From Gammaproteobacteria bacterium (GTDB lineage: Bacteria > Pseudomonadota > Gammaproteobacteria > Steroidobacterales > JABDKV01), in assembly GCA_029862285.1 (NCBI GenBank), contig JAOTXR010000035.1, positions 1 through 10,677 of the forward strand: a DNA stretch of 10,677 bases, written 5' to 3'. A model generated the notes under the pieces. It ran no database searches, had not been told where the DNA came from, and saw only the letters and a program-made list of their open reading frames with translations. Shown one piece after another: positions 8,489 through 10,677 of this stretch (its first letter is position 1; every line of letters begins with the position of its first letter). The position numbers and the translations under genes are program-made.

Positions 8489-9787
8489 ATGATCGGCAAG
8501 ATCGGCAAATACGACATAATCAAGGAAGTCGGAAAGGGAAGTACCGGCACAGTTTATCTGTCGCACGATCCCTTTTACGGCCGGGATGTCGCGATCAAGG
8601 TCTATCACATGGAAGCCCAGCGCGAGGAAGATCATAATGTCGTGCGCAAGATGTTCTTCAACGAAGCCAACATGGTTGGCATGCTGCAGCATCCCAATAT
8701 CCTTCCTATCTATGACGCCGGTGAAGAAAACGATCGCTACTACGTCGTCATGGAGCATGTGCATGGTGCCCGCACGCTTGCGGCGTACTGCAACCCCGAT
8801 AACCTGTTGCGTATTGCCGATGTCGTGGAGATTGTTTTCAAGTGCGCCAAGGCGCTGCATTATTCGCACGGCCGTGGCGTAGTTCATCGCGATATCAAAC
8901 CCAGCAACGTTATGCTGACCACCGCCAGCGACGTGCGGATCATCGATTTTGGAATCGCGTTGCGAAACGACTCGGAAACGTCTCAGATCAACGGCATCGC
9001 CGGTTCGCCAAGCTACATGTCGCCCGAGCAGGTGCAGGGCGGCGATATTACCCACCGCAGCGACATCTACTCGCTGGGGACGGTAATGTACGAATTACTG
9101 ACCGGCTACCGGCCCTTGCGTGCGCCGACCTTATCCAAGCTGCTACACCAGATTGTCTATGCAACGCCGGCACCGTTGCATATGCACCGGCCCGGTCTTT
9201 CGGAGATCCTGGAAGAGGTCGTGGCAAAGGCGATGCAGAAGGAGCCCGAGCAGCGCTACAAGAACGGTCTGGATTTTGCGGCCGATCTGACCCGGGTATT
9301 CCAGCAGCTGCAACAACAGGAAGATCAGATCGACCAGCAGCAACGCTTCGATCAGCTGCGTAAATTGAGCTTCTTCCACGATTTCTCCCACGGTGAAATC
9401 TGGGAGGTCTTGCGTGCCAGTGACTGGCATACCTATGCCCCGGGGCAGGAGATCGTCCGCGAGGGTGAGATGGATGATCGCTTCTATATTATTGTCGACG
9501 GCAGTGTCGAGGTGCATCGCAATAACAGCGCAGTCGGTGGACTGCAAATGGGCGACTGTTTTGGCGAAACCAGTTACGTGCAGGATGCCCGACGCACCGC
9601 AACGATCAAGGCGGCCAAATCGGTAACACTACTGCGTGTGAGTTCGACATTGCTCGAACAGGTCTCGGCGGCCTGTCAGCTGCGTTTTACGAAGATGTTC
9701 CTGCGTTCACTGATCCGCCGGTTGCAGCGTGCCGATCAGGTGCACAAGGCAACGCACACCCCGGCTGCAGTTCAGGCGACTCCCTGA
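8489..9787 (+). CDS. Soluble Hanks-type Ser/Thr protein kinase with C-terminal cyclic-nucleotide-binding domain
   Basis: Predicted cytoplasmic signalling kinase of 432 residues, with no signal peptide or membrane segment. The kinase domain (about 7-270) has a complete catalytic set: glycine loop GKGSTG (15-20), Lys37 in VAIKVY, helix-C Glu59, HRDIKPSN (133-140, catalytic Asp135), DFG (153-155), SPE (178-180), Asp192 in SDIYSLG and Arg256. A Gln-rich, probably coiled linker (272-287) leads to a cNMP-binding domain (about 293-400). Its phosphate-binding cassette [15 protein letters not shown] keeps Glu360 and Arg369 at the PKA spacing. I chose ATG 8489 because AGG lies 7 nt upstream and [11 protein letters not shown] starts the kinase fold directly. 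ATG 8462 has no ribosome site. The frame is also open back into thiL, but that part looks non-coding. TATAGT (8438-8443) is a weak -10 candidate without a clear -35. E. coli has pgpA in this position. The substrate and ligand are unknown. Confidence 0.9.
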   Translation: MIGKIGKYDIIKEVGKGSTGTVYLSHDPFYGRDVAIKVYHMEAQREEDHNVVRKMFFNEANMVGMLQHPNILPIYDAGEENDRYYVVMEHVHGARTLAAYCNPDNLLRIADVVEIVFKCAKALHYSHGRGVVHRDIKPSNVMLTTASDVRIIDFGIALRNDSETSQINGIAGSPSYMSPEQVQGGDITHRSDIYSLGTVMYELLTGYRPLRAPTLSKLLHQIVYATPAPLHMHRPGLSEILEEVVAKAMQKEPEQRYKNGLDFAADLTRVFQQLQQQEDQIDQQQRFDQLRKLSFFHDFSHGEIWEVLRASDWHTYAPGQEIVREGEMDDRFYIIVDGSVEVHRNNSAVGGLQMGDCFGETSYVQDARRTATIKAAKSVTLLRVSSTLLEQVSAACQLRFTKMFLRSLIRRLQRADQVHKATHTPAAVQATP

Positions 9788-10608
9788 TCCGCTTGTTTCG
9801 CTTCCTTGTCATGCTCGATGAGGGCATAAGCGGAATGATTGTGTATCGATTCGAAGTTCTCTGATTCCACTACATATGCTGCGATGCGGTCGTCTTCATT
9901 GAGCCGCTGTGCGATGTCGCGCACGATATCTTCGACAAACTTGGGATTATCGTAGGCTCTTTCGGTTACATATTTTTCGTCCGGTCTTTTCAGGATGCCG
10001 AACAGTTCGCAGGATGCTTCTTTTTCAGCAACATCAATAATCTCTTCGATCCAGACGAAACCTCTCGTGCGCACGGTGATGGTGACATGCGAGCGCTGGT
10101 TGTGAGCGCCATAGTCTGAAATACCCTTAGAGCATGGACACAGGCTGGTTACCGGAACCACAACCTGGATTGACATGCGGGTATTGCCCTTCTCGCGATC
10201 GCCGATCAACGTCGCCTCGTAGTCGAGCAGGCTTTCTACGCCACTGATCGGCGCTTTCTTGTTGACGAAATAGGGGAAACGCATTTCGATATGACCGTGA
10301 TCGGCCTGCAAGTGAGAAGTCATTTCCGCAAGCATATCGGCAAAGGAACGAACAGAGATTTCTTTTTCGTGTTTGTTGAGAATCTCGACGAAGCGCGACA
10401 TGTGAGTGCCCTTGAAATTGTGGGGCAGGTTCACATACATGTTGAAGTTGGCGATCGTGTGCTGGTCGCCGCCCGAGCGGTCGAGTACCCGGACCGGGTG
10501 ATGAATATCCTTGATACCGACCTTGTTGATCGGTATTTGGCGGGTGTCCGGGCTACCCTGGACATCGGCTATTTCGGTCACGCCGGTTTTGTTTGCGGGG
10601 CTGCTCAT
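9772..10608 (-). CDS. folE2: GTP cyclohydrolase I, type IB (FolE2)
   Basis: Converts GTP to 7,8-dihydroneopterin triphosphate, the first step of folate synthesis and also of queuosine. FolE2 is the metal-flexible alternative to zinc-dependent FolE. The 278-residue protein aligns throughout with remembered Neisseria FolE2 (257 residues): IADVQ-S-D-R--PIN-VGIKD at the start, KGTHMSRFV (66-74), [10 protein letters not shown] (122-131), [12 protein letters not shown] (153-164) with the active-site Cys157, GAHNQRSHV (167-175) with His169, [11 protein letters not shown] (206-216), and [17 protein letters not shown] (246-262). ATG 10608 fits the family N-terminus. An in-frame GTG at 10650 would add 14 residues without homology. 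Upstream, GATAAT (10642-10647, minus) could be a -10 box. I see no Zur-like palindrome, so zinc-starvation control is not supported here. The gene converges on the kinase gene, and their 3' ends overlap by 16 nt with no terminator between them. Confidence 0.96.
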   Translation of the reverse strand: MSSPANKTGVTEIADVQGSPDTRQIPINKVGIKDIHHPVRVLDRSGGDQHTIANFNMYVNLPHNFKGTHMSRFVEILNKHEKEISVRSFADMLAEMTSHLQADHGHIEMRFPYFVNKKAPISGVESLLDYEATLIGDREKGNTRMSIQVVVPVTSLCPCSKGISDYGAHNQRSHVTITVRTRGFVWIEEIIDVAEKEASCELFGILKRPDEKYVTERAYDNPKFVEDIVRDIAQRLNEDDRIAAYVVESENFESIHNHSAYALIEHDKEAKQADQGVA

Positions 10609-10677
10609 TTGTCTTAGGCTCTGGTGCGGGCTGAACCGCCCATTATCCACACTTTCAAGCGGACTGCCGGGCTAGCT

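Noticed and set aside
10609..10677. Zur operator upstream of folE2
   Set aside because: I found no A/T-rich palindrome resembling known gammaproteobacterial Zur boxes in the bases available, though the region is cut by the window edge.

Overview
The window looks like a core chromosomal segment from a gammaproteobacterium with moderately GC-rich DNA. The evidence is the gene order glyA-nrdR-ribD-ribE-ribBA-ribH-nusB-thiL, familiar from that class, and proteins that align well with remembered E. coli homologues (EttA, GlyA, NrdR, RibD, RibH, NusB, ThiL). I cannot name a genus. I see no RNA genes, insertion sequences, CRISPR arrays, phage genes or attachment sites.

Layout. On the left, on the minus strand, is an almost complete ettA (ABC-F translation factor); only its last residues fall outside the window. 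A divergent intergenic region of about 100 bp separates it from a plus-strand block: glyA (serine hydroxymethyltransferase), then after 32 bp nrdR (repressor of ribonucleotide reductase genes), the riboflavin genes ribD, ribE, ribBA and ribH, then nusB (antitermination factor) and thiL (thiamine-monophosphate kinase). From nrdR to thiL every junction is an overlap or a gap of 6 nt or less, so one translationally coupled operon is likely. A small hairpin follows thiL. Next comes a plus-strand gene for a soluble Hanks-type Ser/Thr protein kinase with a C-terminal cyclic-nucleotide-binding domain, in the place where E. coli has pgpA after thiL. Its 3' end overlaps a convergent minus-strand folE2 (type IB GTP cyclohydrolase I).

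How the genes fit together. RibD, RibE, RibH and the RibB half of RibBA cover the riboflavin pathway from the deaminase step and from ribulose-5-phosphate onward. The RibA-like half of RibBA has lost the three zinc cysteines of GTP cyclohydrolase II, so the committed GTP step must be encoded elsewhere. FolE2 takes GTP into folate (tetrahydrofolate) synthesis, and GlyA loads one-carbon units onto tetrahydrofolate, so the window is rich in B-vitamin and one-carbon metabolism (riboflavin, thiamine, folate).

The points most worth a second look are: the kinase-cNMP fusion, whose phosphate-binding cassette keeps the key Glu and Arg and carries the Thr linked to cGMP preference in eukaryotic PKG; the degenerate, RibBX-like RibBA; and an in-phase A AAA AAG slippery heptamer at the end of nrdR, from which a -1 shift would run straight into ribD.
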